Part shown: one piece after another, positions 43,216 to 52,440 of the stretch
Position numbering within the stretch: position 1 is the first letter of the stretch
Layout of the letters: each line of letters begins with the position of its first letter
Assembly: GCA_026989095.1 (NCBI GenBank)
Contig: JALSKA010000075.1
Location: 1-64,000 of the forward strand
Origin: Ardenticatenaceae bacterium
GTDB taxonomy: Bacteria; Chloroflexota; Anaerolineae; Ardenticatenales; Ardenticatenaceae
DNA: 64,000 nucleotides
Direction: 5' to 3'
Notes under the pieces: generated by a model
Told to the model about the DNA's origin: nothing
Database searches by the model: none
Seen by the model: only the letters and a program-made list of their open reading frames with translations
Made by a program: the position numbers and the translations under genes

Positions 43216-44352
43216 ATGAGCGAAGGAGCTTTGCGCAAGACCCCTCTGTACGAGGTTCACCGTCAGATGGGCGCGCGTATGGTCCCCTTTGGCGGGTGGG
43301 AGATGCCGGTGCAGTACACGAGCATCTTGGAAGAACACCGCGCCGTCCGCACTGCCGCCGGCCTCTTCGACGTCAGCCACATGGGGGAGTTCGAGTTCAC
43401 CGGCCCCGGCGCCCGCGCGCTCCTCCAACATCTCACGGCCAATGACGTGGACAAGCTTTCCCCCGGCCAAGCCCAATATTCCATGTTCCTCAACGAGCGC
43501 GGGGGCACAATCGACGACTTAATCGTCTACTGCCTAGCGGAGGAGCACTACCTCGTTGTCGTCAACGCCGCAAACACCGAGAAGGACTGGGCACACGTCG
43601 TCCGGGTGGCCCAACGCTTCGCGGACGCTGACGTTCACAACCGGAGCGATGCTTATGCTCTGCTGGCCCTCCAAGGCCCCAGAGCCCAGGCCATTCTGAG
43701 CCGTTTGACCGAAGCCGATCTCGCCAACTTGCGCTTCTACCACGTGATGCCCGCCGAAGTGGCGGGCATCTCCGTGCGGGTGGCGCGCACCGGCTACACG
43801 GGCGAGGACGGCTTCGAGCTCTTCGTGGCGCCGGAGCGGGCCGCGGCGCTCTGGCAGGCCCTCCTGGAGACCGGACAGGGGGACGGCCTGCGCCCGGCCG
43901 GCTTGGGCGCCAGGGACACGCTGCGGCTGGAAGCCTCGATGCCCCTCTACGGCCACGAACTGGACGAGGAGACCACGCCCATCGAGGCCGGACTGGGCCG
44001 CTTCGTGGCCCGTGAGGGCGATTACATCGGCGCCGACGCCATCCGGCGCCAGCGGCAGGAAGGCGTCTCCAAGAAGCTGGCCATGCTCGAAATGCGCGGC
44101 CGGGGCATCCCCCGCCAGGGATACCCCGTGCAGACGGCGGAGGGAGAGGAAGTCGGCCGAGTGACCAGCGGCTCCTACGCCCCCTGGCTGGAGAAGAACA
44201 TCGCCATGGCCTACGTGCGCCCAGAGCTGGCGGAGCCCGGCCAGCAGCTCCACGTGCTCATCCGGGGCCGCCCTGTGGAGGCGATCACAGTGCGCCGGCC
44301 CTTCTACAAGCGCACACGGGGGGCCAACTCCCGGACCACTGCGGCCCACTGA
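43216..44352 (+). CDS. gcvT: Glycine cleavage system T protein (aminomethyltransferase)
   Basis: Releases ammonia from the aminomethyl-lipoyl H protein and transfers the carbon to tetrahydrofolate. 378 residues. [25 protein letters not shown] and [16 protein letters not shown] are family starts, [14 protein letters not shown] is the folate-site block, and [10 protein letters not shown] lies before the C-terminal beta barrel. The ATG follows GGAGGAGAT. First gene of the operon. Confidence 0.95.
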   Translation: MSEGALRKTPLYEVHRQMGARMVPFGGWEMPVQYTSILEEHRAVRTAAGLFDVSHMGEFEFTGPGARALLQHLTANDVDKLSPGQAQYSMFLNERGGTIDDLIVYCLAEEHYLVVVNAANTEKDWAHVVRVAQRFADADVHNRSDAYALLALQGPRAQAILSRLTEADLANLRFYHVMPAEVAGISVRVARTGYTGEDGFELFVAPERAAALWQALLETGQGDGLRPAGLGARDTLRLEASMPLYGHELDEETTPIEAGLGRFVAREGDYIGADAIRRQRQEGVSKKLAMLEMRGRGIPRQGYPVQTAEGEEVGRVTSGSYAPWLEKNIAMAYVRPELAEPGQQLHVLIRGRPVEAITVRRPFYKRTRGANSRTTAAH

Positions 44353-44377
44353 AACAACTTGGAGGGAGGAAACAGCC

Positions 44378-44764
44378 ATGAACGTTCCCGCCGACCTGTT
44401 CTACACCGAAGAACACGAGTGGGTTCGCCTGGAAGGCGAAGTGGCCGTCGTGGGCATCACCGATTACGCCCAACACGAGCTGGGCGACGTGGTCTACGTC
44501 GAGCTGCCCCAAGTGGGCGACCACGTGACCCAAAGCGAACCCTTCGGCGTCGTCGAGAGCGTGAAGGCCGCCAGCGACCTCTTCGCGCCGGTCAGCGGCG
44601 AGGTCATCGAGATCAACGCCGCCCTGGAAGACGCGCCGGAGCTGGTCAACAACGACCCATACGGCCAAGGGTGGATGATCAAGGTACGCCCCTCCAACTG
44701 GGAGGCCGAGCGGGCCAACTTGTTGGACGCGGAGGCGTACCGCCGCCTCATCGAGCAGGAATAG
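44378..44764 (+). CDS. gcvH: Glycine cleavage system H protein
   Basis: Lipoyl carrier protein that shuttles the aminomethyl group between P, T and L proteins. 128 residues, normal length. The lipoylated lysine is Lys63 in [10 protein letters not shown], and [22 protein letters not shown] is the conserved N-terminal block. The spacing of 25 bases after gcvT includes GGAGGGAGG. Confidence 0.96.
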   Translation: MNVPADLFYTEEHEWVRLEGEVAVVGITDYAQHELGDVVYVELPQVGDHVTQSEPFGVVESVKAASDLFAPVSGEVIEINAALEDAPELVNNDPYGQGWMIKVRPSNWEAERANLLDAEAYRRLIEQE

Positions 44765-44821
44765 GGCGCCCAGCGCCGAGGCCGGCAACGCCGCCGGCCC
44801 GTGGAGCAGAGAGGAGGGACC

Positions 44822-46195
44822 ATGCGGTACACGCCCCACACGGAAGCGGAGCGCCAGGCCATGTTGAAGGCCATTGGCGTGGAACGCATCGAGGACCTGT
44901 TCGCCGACATCCCCGCCCAAGTGCGCTTTCCCTCGCTCGACTTGCCCGAGGGCATGAGCGAGCTCGAAGCCCAGCGCCTCTTCGCCGCCTTGGCCGCGGA
45001 GAATGCCACCGTGGCCACACATCCCTGTTTCCTGGGCGCCGGCGCCTACTACCACTTCACCCCGGCCCTGCTCACCCACCTGCTCTTCCGGGGTGAATTC
45101 TACACGGCCTACACCCCCTACCAGCCGGAGATCAGCCAGGGGACCCTCCAGGTCATCTTCGAGTTTCAGACCCTGGTCTGCCAGCTCACCGGCATGGACG
45201 TGGCCAACGCCTCCATGTACGACGGCTCCACCGCCTTGGCCGAGGCCGCCCTCATGGCCGTGCGCCTCACCCGATCCCGGCGGACGCGCCTGCTCATCAG
45301 CGAGGCCGTCCATCCCGAGTACCGGGATGTGGTCGCCACTTACAGCCAAGGCATGGACATTGAGCTTGTCCCCATCCCCTTCGACCGGCGGAACGGCACC
45401 ACAGATGTCGAGGCAGTGCGCGCGGCCTTGAACGAGCACACAGCAGCCCTCATCGTCCAATACCCCAACTTCTTCGGCCAAATCGAGCCACTGGGCCAAC
45501 TCGGAGAGCTCATCCACGGCGTGGGCGGCCACTTTGTCGTCTCGGCCGACCCCGTTGCCCTCGGGCTCCTCAAGCCGCCCGGCGACTTCGGGGCCGACAT
45601 CGTCACCGCCGAGGGACAGTCCTTGGGCATTCCCCTCATGTACGGAGGACCCTACGTGGGCCTCTTCGCCACCCGCATGAAGCACGTCCGCCAAATGCCG
45701 GGGCGTGTCGCCGGCCAGACGGTGGACATCGAGGGCCGGCGGGGCTTCGTGCTCACGCTCCAGGCGCGCGAGCAGCACATCCGGCGCGAGAAGGCTACCA
45801 GCAACATCTGCACCAACGAGGCCCTGATCGCCACGGCTGTGACCATTTACCTGAGCGCTGTGGGACGACATGGCCTCCGCCAGGTGGCCAACCTCTGCTA
45901 CCACAAGGCCCACTATTTGGCCCAGCGCCTCACCGCCTTGGACGGCTACGAGCTAGCCTTCGAGGGCCCCTTCGTGCGCGAGTTCGCCGTGCGCACGCCC
46001 GTGCCGCCCGCGGAGCTCAACCGTTACTTGTGGGAAACGCACGGCATCATCGGGGGATACGACCTGGAACGCGCCTACCCGGAGTTGAAGAACCATTGGC
46101 TGCTGACGGCCACCGAGATGAACGCGCGGGCCGACATTGACCGCCTCGTGGAGGCCGTGGCCGGCTACCCGGGGTCGCCCGCCCCATCCCGGTGA
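44822..46195 (+). CDS. gcvPA: Glycine dehydrogenase (decarboxylating) subunit 1
   Basis: N-terminal half of the split P protein, 457 residues from ATG 44822 behind GGAGGG. MRYTPHTEAERQAMLKAIG opens it, and GAGAYYHFTPALLTHL-type and PYQPEISQGTLQ blocks are conserved. This subunit lacks the PLP lysine, which is in subunit 2. Two-subunit P proteins are usual in thermophiles and many Gram-positive-type lineages. It is separated from gcvPB by an unrelated small gene. Confidence 0.94.
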   Translation: MRYTPHTEAERQAMLKAIGVERIEDLFADIPAQVRFPSLDLPEGMSELEAQRLFAALAAENATVATHPCFLGAGAYYHFTPALLTHLLFRGEFYTAYTPYQPEISQGTLQVIFEFQTLVCQLTGMDVANASMYDGSTALAEAALMAVRLTRSRRTRLLISEAVHPEYRDVVATYSQGMDIELVPIPFDRRNGTTDVEAVRAALNEHTAALIVQYPNFFGQIEPLGQLGELIHGVGGHFVVSADPVALGLLKPPGDFGADIVTAEGQSLGIPLMYGGPYVGLFATRMKHVRQMPGRVAGQTVDIEGRRGFVLTLQAREQHIRREKATSNICTNEALIATAVTIYLSAVGRHGLRQVANLCYHKAHYLAQRLTALDGYELAFEGPFVREFAVRTPVPPAELNRYLWETHGIIGGYDLERAYPELKNHWLLTATEMNARADIDRLVEAVAGYPGSPAPSR

Positions 46196-46205
46196 GGAGC
46201 ACACC

Positions 46206-46649
46206 ATGATCTCGCCCCAAGAGCGCCGGCGTCTCCAGGAGGTGACCCGCGAGGAGTTGTGGGCCATGCCGCCGGAGGCATTTCGCGCCACAGTGGCCTT
46301 CCTGTTGCGCGCCCTGGGCTACCGTGTGAACCCCGACGAGGAGACCGGCGATCCGCGCGTTGACCTGCTGGCCTGGGACGTGGAGCGCAAGCCGTGGGTG
46401 GTGCAAATCCGGCGCGATCTGGCCGTCCTCGACGAACCTCACGTGCGTCATTTCGTGACCCTGTTGGGCGAACTGGAAATCGCCCGGGGCATCCTCATCG
46501 TGCCGGGCACCATCACGCCCGCCGCCCGCGCGTGGACTCGACGGGCCCACGTCTACCTGTGGGACGGAGATCGGCTCACCCGCATGGTCCAATTGGCCGC
46601 CGGCAAGCGGTGGAAGGTGGGAGCCACCTCTTCCGCCGAAGAGCAGTGA
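46206..46649 (+). CDS. Restriction-endonuclease-like protein with altered active site, inside the gcv operon
   Basis: 147 residues from ATG 46206, ten bases after gcvPA and twelve before gcvPB. The middle resembles Mrr/REase-like folds: FRATVAFLLRALGYRV (like Mrr's start), Asp53 in PRVDLLAWD, then Gln67-Ile-Arg69 where active nucleases have Q/E-x-Lys. HVRHFVTLLGELEIARGILIVPG matches the strand-helix that follows in Mrr domains. The Lys-to-Arg change suggests loss of cleavage and a possible binding role. Any link to glycine cleavage is unknown. Confidence 0.65.
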   Translation: MISPQERRRLQEVTREELWAMPPEAFRATVAFLLRALGYRVNPDEETGDPRVDLLAWDVERKPWVVQIRRDLAVLDEPHVRHFVTLLGELEIARGILIVPGTITPAARAWTRRAHVYLWDGDRLTRMVQLAAGKRWKVGATSSAEEQ

Positions 46650-46661
46650 GAGGAGGACACC

Positions 46662-48131
46662 ATGCCCAACACATACGGCTTCGTACCGCGAGAACCCCTC
46701 ATCTTCGAACACAGCGTGCCGGGACGGCGCGGGGTCGAGCTGCCCCCGCTCGACGTGCCCGAGGCCGAACTTCCCCCGGAGGAGTACCTGCGCGACGAGC
46801 TCCCCCTGCCCGAAGTGAGCGAGACGGACGTGGTGCGCCACTTCACCCGCCTCTCCCAGCTCAACTTCGCCGTGGACATCGGCTTCTACCCCCTCGGCTC
46901 CTGCACCATGAAGTACAACCCCAAGGTGAACGACGCCATCGCCAACCTCGCGGGGTTCCTTCACCTGCACCCCTATCAGGATGAGACGACGGTCCAGGGC
47001 ATCTTGCGGCTCATGTACGAGCTCCAAGCGTGGCTGGGCGAAATCGCCGGCCTGCCGGCCGTCACGCTCCAACCCTCGGCCGGGGCCCACGGCGAGCTCA
47101 CCGGCGTGCTCATCATCCACGCTTACCACACCTCCAAGGGGCGCCGGCGCCACGTGATCCTCGTGCCCGATTCGGCCCACGGCACGAACCCGGCCACGGT
47201 GGCCATGGTGGGCTACCGCACGGTGAGCATCCCCACAGGCGCCGACGGCAACATGGACTTGGACGCCCTCAAGGCCGCGCTCAACGAGGACGTGGCCGGC
47301 CTGATGATCACCAACCCCAGCACATTGGGCCTCTTCGAGGAGCACATTCTCGAGGTGGCCGAGGCCATCCACAGCGTGGACGGGCTCATCTACATGGACG
47401 GCGCCAACATGAACGCTATGGTCGGCGTGGCCAAGCCGGGGGACTTGGGCATGGACATCCTCCACTACAACCTGCACAAGACTTTCAGCGTCCCCCACGG
47501 CGGCGGCGGTCCCGGCGCCGGCGCCACAGCCGTGCGCGCCGACTTGGCCCGCTTCCTCCCCGTGCCCGTCGTGGCCAAAGAGGGCGACCGCTATTACCTC
47601 GACTACGACCGCCCGGAGAGCATCGGGCGCGTGCGCGCCTTCTACGGCAACGTCAACAACATGGTGCGCGGCTACGTCTACATGCGCATGTTGGGGCGCG
47701 AGGGCTTGGAGGACATGAGCCGCACGGCCGTGCTCAACGCCAACTACATCCGCGTCCAGCTCCAAGACCTGTACGACCTGCCCTATGACCGCATCTGCAA
47801 ACACGAGGTGGTCTTCAGCGGCAAACGGCAGGCCAAAAAGGGAGTGCGCACGCTCGACATCGCCAAGCGGCTGATCGACTTCGGCATCCACCCTCCCACT
47901 ATCTACTTCCCCCTCATCGTCGAAGAGGCCTTGATGATCGAGCCGACGGAAACGGAATCCAAGGCCACGCTGGATCACTTCATCGCCGTCATGCGCCGCA
48001 TTGCGGAGGAGGCCGAGATCGACCCCGACACCGTGCGCTCCGCCCCCCACGTGACGCCCGTCAGGCGCCTTGACGAAGCACGGGCCGCCCGTCGCCCCGT
48101 GTTGCGCTGGACGCCCGAAGGAGCATCATGA
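46662..48131 (+). CDS. gcvPB: Glycine dehydrogenase (decarboxylating) subunit 2
   Basis: PLP-bearing half of the P protein, 489 residues. It decarboxylates glycine and passes the aminomethyl group to H-protein lipoate. The PLP lysine is Lys273 in HYNLHKTFSVPHGGGGPG. FYPLGSCTMKYNP and SAHGTNPATVAMVG are conserved. The ATG follows GAGGAGG. Final gene of the operon; lipoamide dehydrogenase (L protein) is not present here. Confidence 0.95.
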   Translation: MPNTYGFVPREPLIFEHSVPGRRGVELPPLDVPEAELPPEEYLRDELPLPEVSETDVVRHFTRLSQLNFAVDIGFYPLGSCTMKYNPKVNDAIANLAGFLHLHPYQDETTVQGILRLMYELQAWLGEIAGLPAVTLQPSAGAHGELTGVLIIHAYHTSKGRRRHVILVPDSAHGTNPATVAMVGYRTVSIPTGADGNMDLDALKAALNEDVAGLMITNPSTLGLFEEHILEVAEAIHSVDGLIYMDGANMNAMVGVAKPGDLGMDILHYNLHKTFSVPHGGGGPGAGATAVRADLARFLPVPVVAKEGDRYYLDYDRPESIGRVRAFYGNVNNMVRGYVYMRMLGREGLEDMSRTAVLNANYIRVQLQDLYDLPYDRICKHEVVFSGKRQAKKGVRTLDIAKRLIDFGIHPPTIYFPLIVEEALMIEPTETESKATLDHFIAVMRRIAEEAEIDPDTVRSAPHVTPVRRLDEARAARRPVLRWTPEGAS

Positions 48132-48150
48132 CATGCCTGCCAAACGGCAT

Positions 48151-48178
48151 TTGGCGAACAAACCCGGAACAGTATAGT
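48151..48178 (+). promoter_or_regulatory. Probable promoter of the second ECF sigma gene
   Basis: TTGGCG (48151-48156), 16-bp spacer, TATAGT (48173-48178). A small GCCAAA/TTTGGC hairpin (48139-48155) overlaps the -35 box. Confidence 0.5.
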
Positions 48179-48258
48179 AGGCCCGAGTGCGGGAGGGAGT
48201 GTGATGACAGGGGCCACTCCTGTTCCCGGCCAGGAGCAAGGTGCTCTGGAGAGCAACG

Positions 48259-48843
48259 ATGCTTGAACGGACCGACATCGAGCTGGTCTACGCGGCCCAA
48301 CGCGGCGATTGGGATGCCTTTGCTCACCTGTACCACCGCCATGCCCCCCGGCTCTTCCGCACCATCTACGCCCTCACCCACGACAGGGGCGTGGCCGAAG
48401 ATTTGCTCCAGGAAACCTTCGTGCGCGTCTACCAGAACCTCCACCGCGTCAACGCGAAGGCGGACTCGTTGGCACCTTGGCTGCACCGCATCGCCGTCAA
48501 TCTCACCTACAACTGGCTCACTCGGCGTCGCTTCCCGGTGCCCAGCATCGAAGAAGTCAAGCACAGGCTGCACGCCGCGTTGGCCCACACGCCCGACGAG
48601 CTGCTGGCCCGCGAGGAACGCCGCCAGGCCGTGCGGGATGCTTTGGCCGCGCTCGACGAAAAGCACCGCGTAGTTGTCGTGCTCTATTACATCCAGGAGT
48701 TCAGCGTCAACGAGATCGCGGATATTCTGGACATGCCCGTCGGCACGGTGAAATCGCGGCTCCACTACGCCCGCAAACACTTGGAGCGCGTGTTGGCCAC
48801 CGACGAGCGCATTCGCTCCGAGTTGGTTTTGGCCGTCTCCTGA
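48259..48843 (+). CDS. ECF-family RNA polymerase sigma factor
   Basis: 194 residues from ATG 48259, ten bases after GGAGAG. Region 2 has FAHLYHRHAPRLFRTIYALT and AEDLLQETFVRVYQNL. Region 4 has ALDEKHRVVVVLYYIQEFS with the helix-turn-helix NEIADILDMPVGTVKSRLH. No anti-sigma gene is adjacent, so regulation is either transcriptional or through a distant partner. The following gene encodes an orphan binding protein that could belong to its regulon. Confidence 0.88.
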   Translation: MLERTDIELVYAAQRGDWDAFAHLYHRHAPRLFRTIYALTHDRGVAEDLLQETFVRVYQNLHRVNAKADSLAPWLHRIAVNLTYNWLTRRRFPVPSIEEVKHRLHAALAHTPDELLAREERRQAVRDALAALDEKHRVVVVLYYIQEFSVNEIADILDMPVGTVKSRLHYARKHLERVLATDERIRSELVLAVS

Positions 48844-48963
48844 CGGCACGAGTGGAACACCACTGCCTGATCGCCCTTGTGTTCGGCCGTGTCGAGCACA
48901 TCGGCCCGCGAGCCCGGCTTTTGACACAACAGGCCGTGTGCCTGTCTGGCCCCGAAGGTGTCC

Positions 48964-50667
48964 ATGTCCAAGGTCAACGGTGCGCCTGCTCACAATCAGC
49001 GCGTGAGACGACGGCGAAGAGCAGGAGTGTGGGCCCTGGTGCTCCTTGCGCTCCTGGTGGTTACCGTTCAATGTCGGTGGTGGCCGCGACGAGAACCTCC
49101 TCCCGCCACCTTGGACCTTCACCAGCCTGCGCTCCCTTCAACACTCGATCCCGCATCAGTGCAATCCGCAGCCGACGCCAACGTGGTGCGGCAACTCTTC
49201 GCCGGCCTGACACGCCTCTCGACCGACAACAGCGAGATCCTGCCCGACCTGGCCGTCGAGTGGAAGGCCAGCGGCGACCGGCGCATCTACACCTTCTACC
49301 TCAGACAAGAGGCCGTTTGGGTGGACCGCACAGGCCAGGCGATCAGCCCTATCACCGCCGACGACGTGGTCTGGACGTTCCGGCGCCTGTGTGACCCTGC
49401 CACGGGAGCCGAGAGCGCCCCGCTCTTCTACATCATCGAAGGGTGTGCGGAGGCCCACACGGCCACAGGCACGCCTGACTTGGAAGGCATCGAAGTGCGG
49501 GCCGTGGACGATTTCACCGTCGAGTTCGGCCTCGTCGAGCCGGCCGCCTACTTCCCGGCCCTGCTCACCGCCGTGGCCGCCCGCCCCTTGCCCCGTGTGC
49601 TCATCGAATCCGCCGGCGACGCCTGGGCACAACCCGAGCACGTGTGGACCAGCGGCCCATATCTCCTCCAGAAGTGGGACGACGAGGGCTTGGTCTTGGC
49701 CCAGAACCCGCTCTTCTTCGCGCCCGAGGGGATCACCATCTCCGAAGTGCGCTTCCACGTGCTCCCCGAAGACGAGGCCCTGCGCCGCTACGACCGCAAC
49801 CAACTGGACATGGTGCTCCTCTCGCCGCCGACGACAGCCCGGCTCCGCTACGAGCAGGCCCGCCAGCAGGAGCTGCGCGCCTTCCCGGACCCCTGTTCCA
49901 CCTACGCCGGCTTCGTGACCGTGAAACCCCCGCTCGACTTCCGCCTGGTTCGGCTGGCCCTCTCGGAAGCCGTGGACCGGGAGCGGCTGGTCTCCGAAGT
50001 GCTCGGCGGCAACGCCCTGCCGGCCCGCCACCTGACGCCACCGGGCACCTTTGGCGCCCCGGCGGCGGATCAAATCGGCGTGGAGTGGAATCCCGAACAC
50101 GCTCAAGACGTGCTGGCACGGGCCGGATATCCCGGGGGCCAAGGCTTTCCCCCCATTACCGTGCGATACCCCCAAGAACCGGTGTTCGAGGCCGTGGCCA
50201 AGTTCTTGGCCACCACGTGGGAGGAGACGTTGGGCATCGAGGTGGAGTTGGACGGCCGGCCCGCCGAGGGCTACGCCCAGACCCTGGAGCGCACCTTGCC
50301 CCTCGAGGAAGCACCGCACGTGTGGCTGGACACCACGTGCAACACCTCGCCCGACACCCACCACTGGCTCTCCCACGCCTTCCACTGCCAGGAGAGCCCC
50401 AACCGTTCCCGCCGGCTGTGCAACGCCTTCGACACCCTGCTGGAACAGGCTGCCGTCGAGCCGGACCCGGCCAAACGCCGGGAGCTGTACGCCCAGGCCG
50501 AGGACGCGCTGGCCGTTGACGAAGTGGCCTATGCCCCGCTCTACATCACCACAAGGACGGCGCTGGTCAAGCCGTGGCTCCGGCCGGCGGCGGCGAGATC
50601 CGAATCGTGGGACCTGCGCGACTGGTCCTTGGACATGCTGGCAAAGCTGGCCGCCCAAGAGGAGTAA
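48964..50667 (+). CDS. Family 5 extracellular solute-binding protein (peptide/opine type)
   Basis: 567 residues. An N-terminal Arg-rich stretch and membrane helix (VWALVLLALLVVTVQC) with a Cys in a poor lipobox position suggest an anchored rather than free protein. The mature part is SBP_bac_5: LFAGLTRLSTDNSEILPDLAVEW, ITADDVVWTFRRL and LDTTCNTSPDTHHWLSHAFHC. No permease or ATPase genes are near, so it is an orphan that may use another importer or act as a sensor. ATG 48964 or the GTG at 48958 may start it. Confidence 0.82.
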   Translation: MSKVNGAPAHNQRVRRRRRAGVWALVLLALLVVTVQCRWWPRREPPPATLDLHQPALPSTLDPASVQSAADANVVRQLFAGLTRLSTDNSEILPDLAVEWKASGDRRIYTFYLRQEAVWVDRTGQAISPITADDVVWTFRRLCDPATGAESAPLFYIIEGCAEAHTATGTPDLEGIEVRAVDDFTVEFGLVEPAAYFPALLTAVAARPLPRVLIESAGDAWAQPEHVWTSGPYLLQKWDDEGLVLAQNPLFFAPEGITISEVRFHVLPEDEALRRYDRNQLDMVLLSPPTTARLRYEQARQQELRAFPDPCSTYAGFVTVKPPLDFRLVRLALSEAVDRERLVSEVLGGNALPARHLTPPGTFGAPAADQIGVEWNPEHAQDVLARAGYPGGQGFPPITVRYPQEPVFEAVAKFLATTWEETLGIEVELDGRPAEGYAQTLERTLPLEEAPHVWLDTTCNTSPDTHHWLSHAFHCQESPNRSRRLCNAFDTLLEQAAVEPDPAKRRELYAQAEDALAVDEVAYAPLYITTRTALVKPWLRPAAARSESWDLRDWSLDMLAKLAAQEE

Positions 50668-50719
50668 ACAGTCGGGAGACCTCCGAGAGAACGAACATGA
50701 AGGGAAACAGGGAGGACAC

Positions 50720-51127
50720 ATGAGAAGAGCACAGCTTGCCCTCATCATTGGCGACACGGTCACCCTGTTCGTCTTCGCCTGGCTAGGGCGGGTCAGCCAC
50801 CAGAAGAGCGGCCTGGTGGAGACTGTGGGCACCGCCTGGCCCTTCTGGGTTGGCTGGTTGTGTGCCGGCTGGCTGCTCGGCGCCTACCGTTCCCAGGCGG
50901 CCACCCTCTCGCCCACACGGGCCCTGCGCCTCACAGCCAAGACGTGGGCCCTGGGCGTTCCGTTGGGGCTCTTGGTACGCGCGCTCTGGATGCGCCGGGC
51001 CATTCCCCCGAGCTTCGCAGTGGTCACCATGATGACCACGCTCGTGCTCATGACCCTGTGGCGCGTGGGGTTTGCCGCGCTGAGCCGGCGCCGCCTCGGA
51101 CCGGTCTCCGAATCCCACGGGCGGTGA
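50720..51127 (+). CDS. DUF3054-like small membrane protein
   Basis: 135 residues from ATG 50720 behind GGGAGG. Four hydrophobic segments (about 5-20, 34-51, 72-88, 97-115) and the opening LALIIGDTVTLFVFAWLGRVSH resemble the DUF3054 family, whose function is unknown. It ends in a hairpin that overlaps its stop codon. Confidence 0.7.
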   Translation: MRRAQLALIIGDTVTLFVFAWLGRVSHQKSGLVETVGTAWPFWVGWLCAGWLLGAYRSQAATLSPTRALRLTAKTWALGVPLGLLVRALWMRRAIPPSFAVVTMMTTLVLMTLWRVGFAALSRRRLGPVSESHGR

Positions 51128-51144
51128 CGGCGCTGTCACCGCCC
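51119..51144. terminator. Hairpin between convergent DUF3054 and phosphoglycerate mutase genes
   Basis: A perfect 10-bp stem GGGCGGTGAC (51119-51128) with GTCACCGCCC (51135-51144), loop of six. It includes the TGA stop of the upstream gene. There is no U-run on either strand, so it may act as a weak bidirectional terminator or an RNA end protector. Confidence 0.5.
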
Positions 51145-51160
51145 CTGCTCCCGCACTCCC

Positions 51161-52414
51161 TCAGGCGCCGAAGCGGGCCAGCCGGCCGGCGTTGGCCATG
51201 ACGAGGGGCAACAAGTCCACGTGGCGCACGTGTCCGAGGCTCCCGGCCCGACAGTTGGCCTCGGTGAAGCGTCGGCCGTCCCGCCGGACGTGGGGGCCGC
51301 GGAGCAAGACGGGCAGCGGATGCCACGAGTGAGCCCGCAACGGCACAGGCGTCGAGTGATCCCCCGTTATCAGCACCACGTCCGGCTCAAATGCCTCCAG
51401 CAGCTCCGGCAGCGAGCGGTCGAACTCCTCGATCACGCTCACCTTGCCCTCGAAGTCGCCATCCTCGCCGTAGCTGTCCGTCTTCTTCACGTGAAAGTAG
51501 ATGTAGTCGTATTCCCGAGCATGTCGCCGGCACGCGTCCAGCTTGGCCGGCGTGCGCTCGCCCGTGCCGCTCAGGTCAATGGGCAGGAGTTCCATGCCCA
51601 CCAGCCGGGCCACGCCCCGGTACATGGGATAAACGGCCACGGCGCCGGCGCGCATCTTCGTGATCTCGCCGAACCGGGGCATGTCCGGCAAGCGGTCCAC
51701 ACCTCGCACCAGCACTGTGTTGGGCGGCGGCGTGTGCCGGCGCGCCTCGGGCAGCTCGTGAAGCACTTGGGTGGCCCGCCGGATGAACTCGTTGAGCACA
51801 CGCGCTGTCTTGGCGTCCTCCGGTGTTTCGGTGAGGGGGGTGGCCGGCAAGGGAGCCAAACCAACCCTGCCGGGATCGGTGTCGCGCACCTTCCCGCCCA
51901 GCCCCGGGCCGGAGAGCACGAGGACGAAGCGGTACTCGGCCTCGGTGTAGAGGCGCACGTCCACGTCCTCGATGCGGCGAATTTCCTCCTGCAGGCGGGC
52001 AATGAGCTGTTCGTTCAGGGCCGTGGGGATGCGGCCCGCCCGCCGGTCGGAGACTGTGCCGTCGCCGGCCAGCGTGGCAAAGTTGCCACGCGCTGCCACC
52101 TCGTTCGAGGCCAAGTCCAGCCCGATGCCCAAGGCCGAGAGCACGCCACGGCCCACGCTGTAGTGGAGCGGATCGTAGCCGAAGAGGGCCAAGTGGCCGG
52201 GCCCACTCCCCGGCGCCACGCCCGGCGCCACGGGCGTGGAAAGTCCCAGCGAGGCCTCCTCGGCCAGGGCGTCCATGTTGGGCGTGTTGGCGGCCTCCAA
52301 GGGCGTCCTTCCCCCGACGGCCACATCGCCGATGCCGTCCAGCACGACGAAGAGCACGCGGGAACGCGCCTCAACGGCCAGTTGAGCAATCAGGTTCATG
52401 GGATAGCGCAGCAT
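51161..52414 (-). CDS. apgM: 2,3-bisphosphoglycerate-independent phosphoglycerate mutase (archaeal type)
   Basis: Interconverts 3- and 2-phosphoglycerate in glycolysis and gluconeogenesis. 417 residues, alkaline-phosphatase superfamily: LFVVLDGIGD with a metal Asp, SGPGHLALFGYDP with the Ser nucleophile region, FHVKKTDSYGEDGDFEGK, and VLITGDHSTPVPL with metal ligands. The length and motifs match the ApgM clade of archaea and some thermophilic bacteria, not the 510-residue GpmI. ATG 52414 follows GAGGAGG. Last gene of a three-gene operon. Confidence 0.9.
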   Translation of the reverse strand: MLRYPMNLIAQLAVEARSRVLFVVLDGIGDVAVGGRTPLEAANTPNMDALAEEASLGLSTPVAPGVAPGSGPGHLALFGYDPLHYSVGRGVLSALGIGLDLASNEVAARGNFATLAGDGTVSDRRAGRIPTALNEQLIARLQEEIRRIEDVDVRLYTEAEYRFVLVLSGPGLGGKVRDTDPGRVGLAPLPATPLTETPEDAKTARVLNEFIRRATQVLHELPEARRHTPPPNTVLVRGVDRLPDMPRFGEITKMRAGAVAVYPMYRGVARLVGMELLPIDLSGTGERTPAKLDACRRHAREYDYIYFHVKKTDSYGEDGDFEGKVSVIEEFDRSLPELLEAFEPDVVLITGDHSTPVPLRAHSWHPLPVLLRGPHVRRDGRRFTEANCRAGSLGHVRHVDLLPLVMANAGRLARFGA

Positions 52415-52440
52415 GAGTGTGCCTCCTCTTGGGTGTTAGG

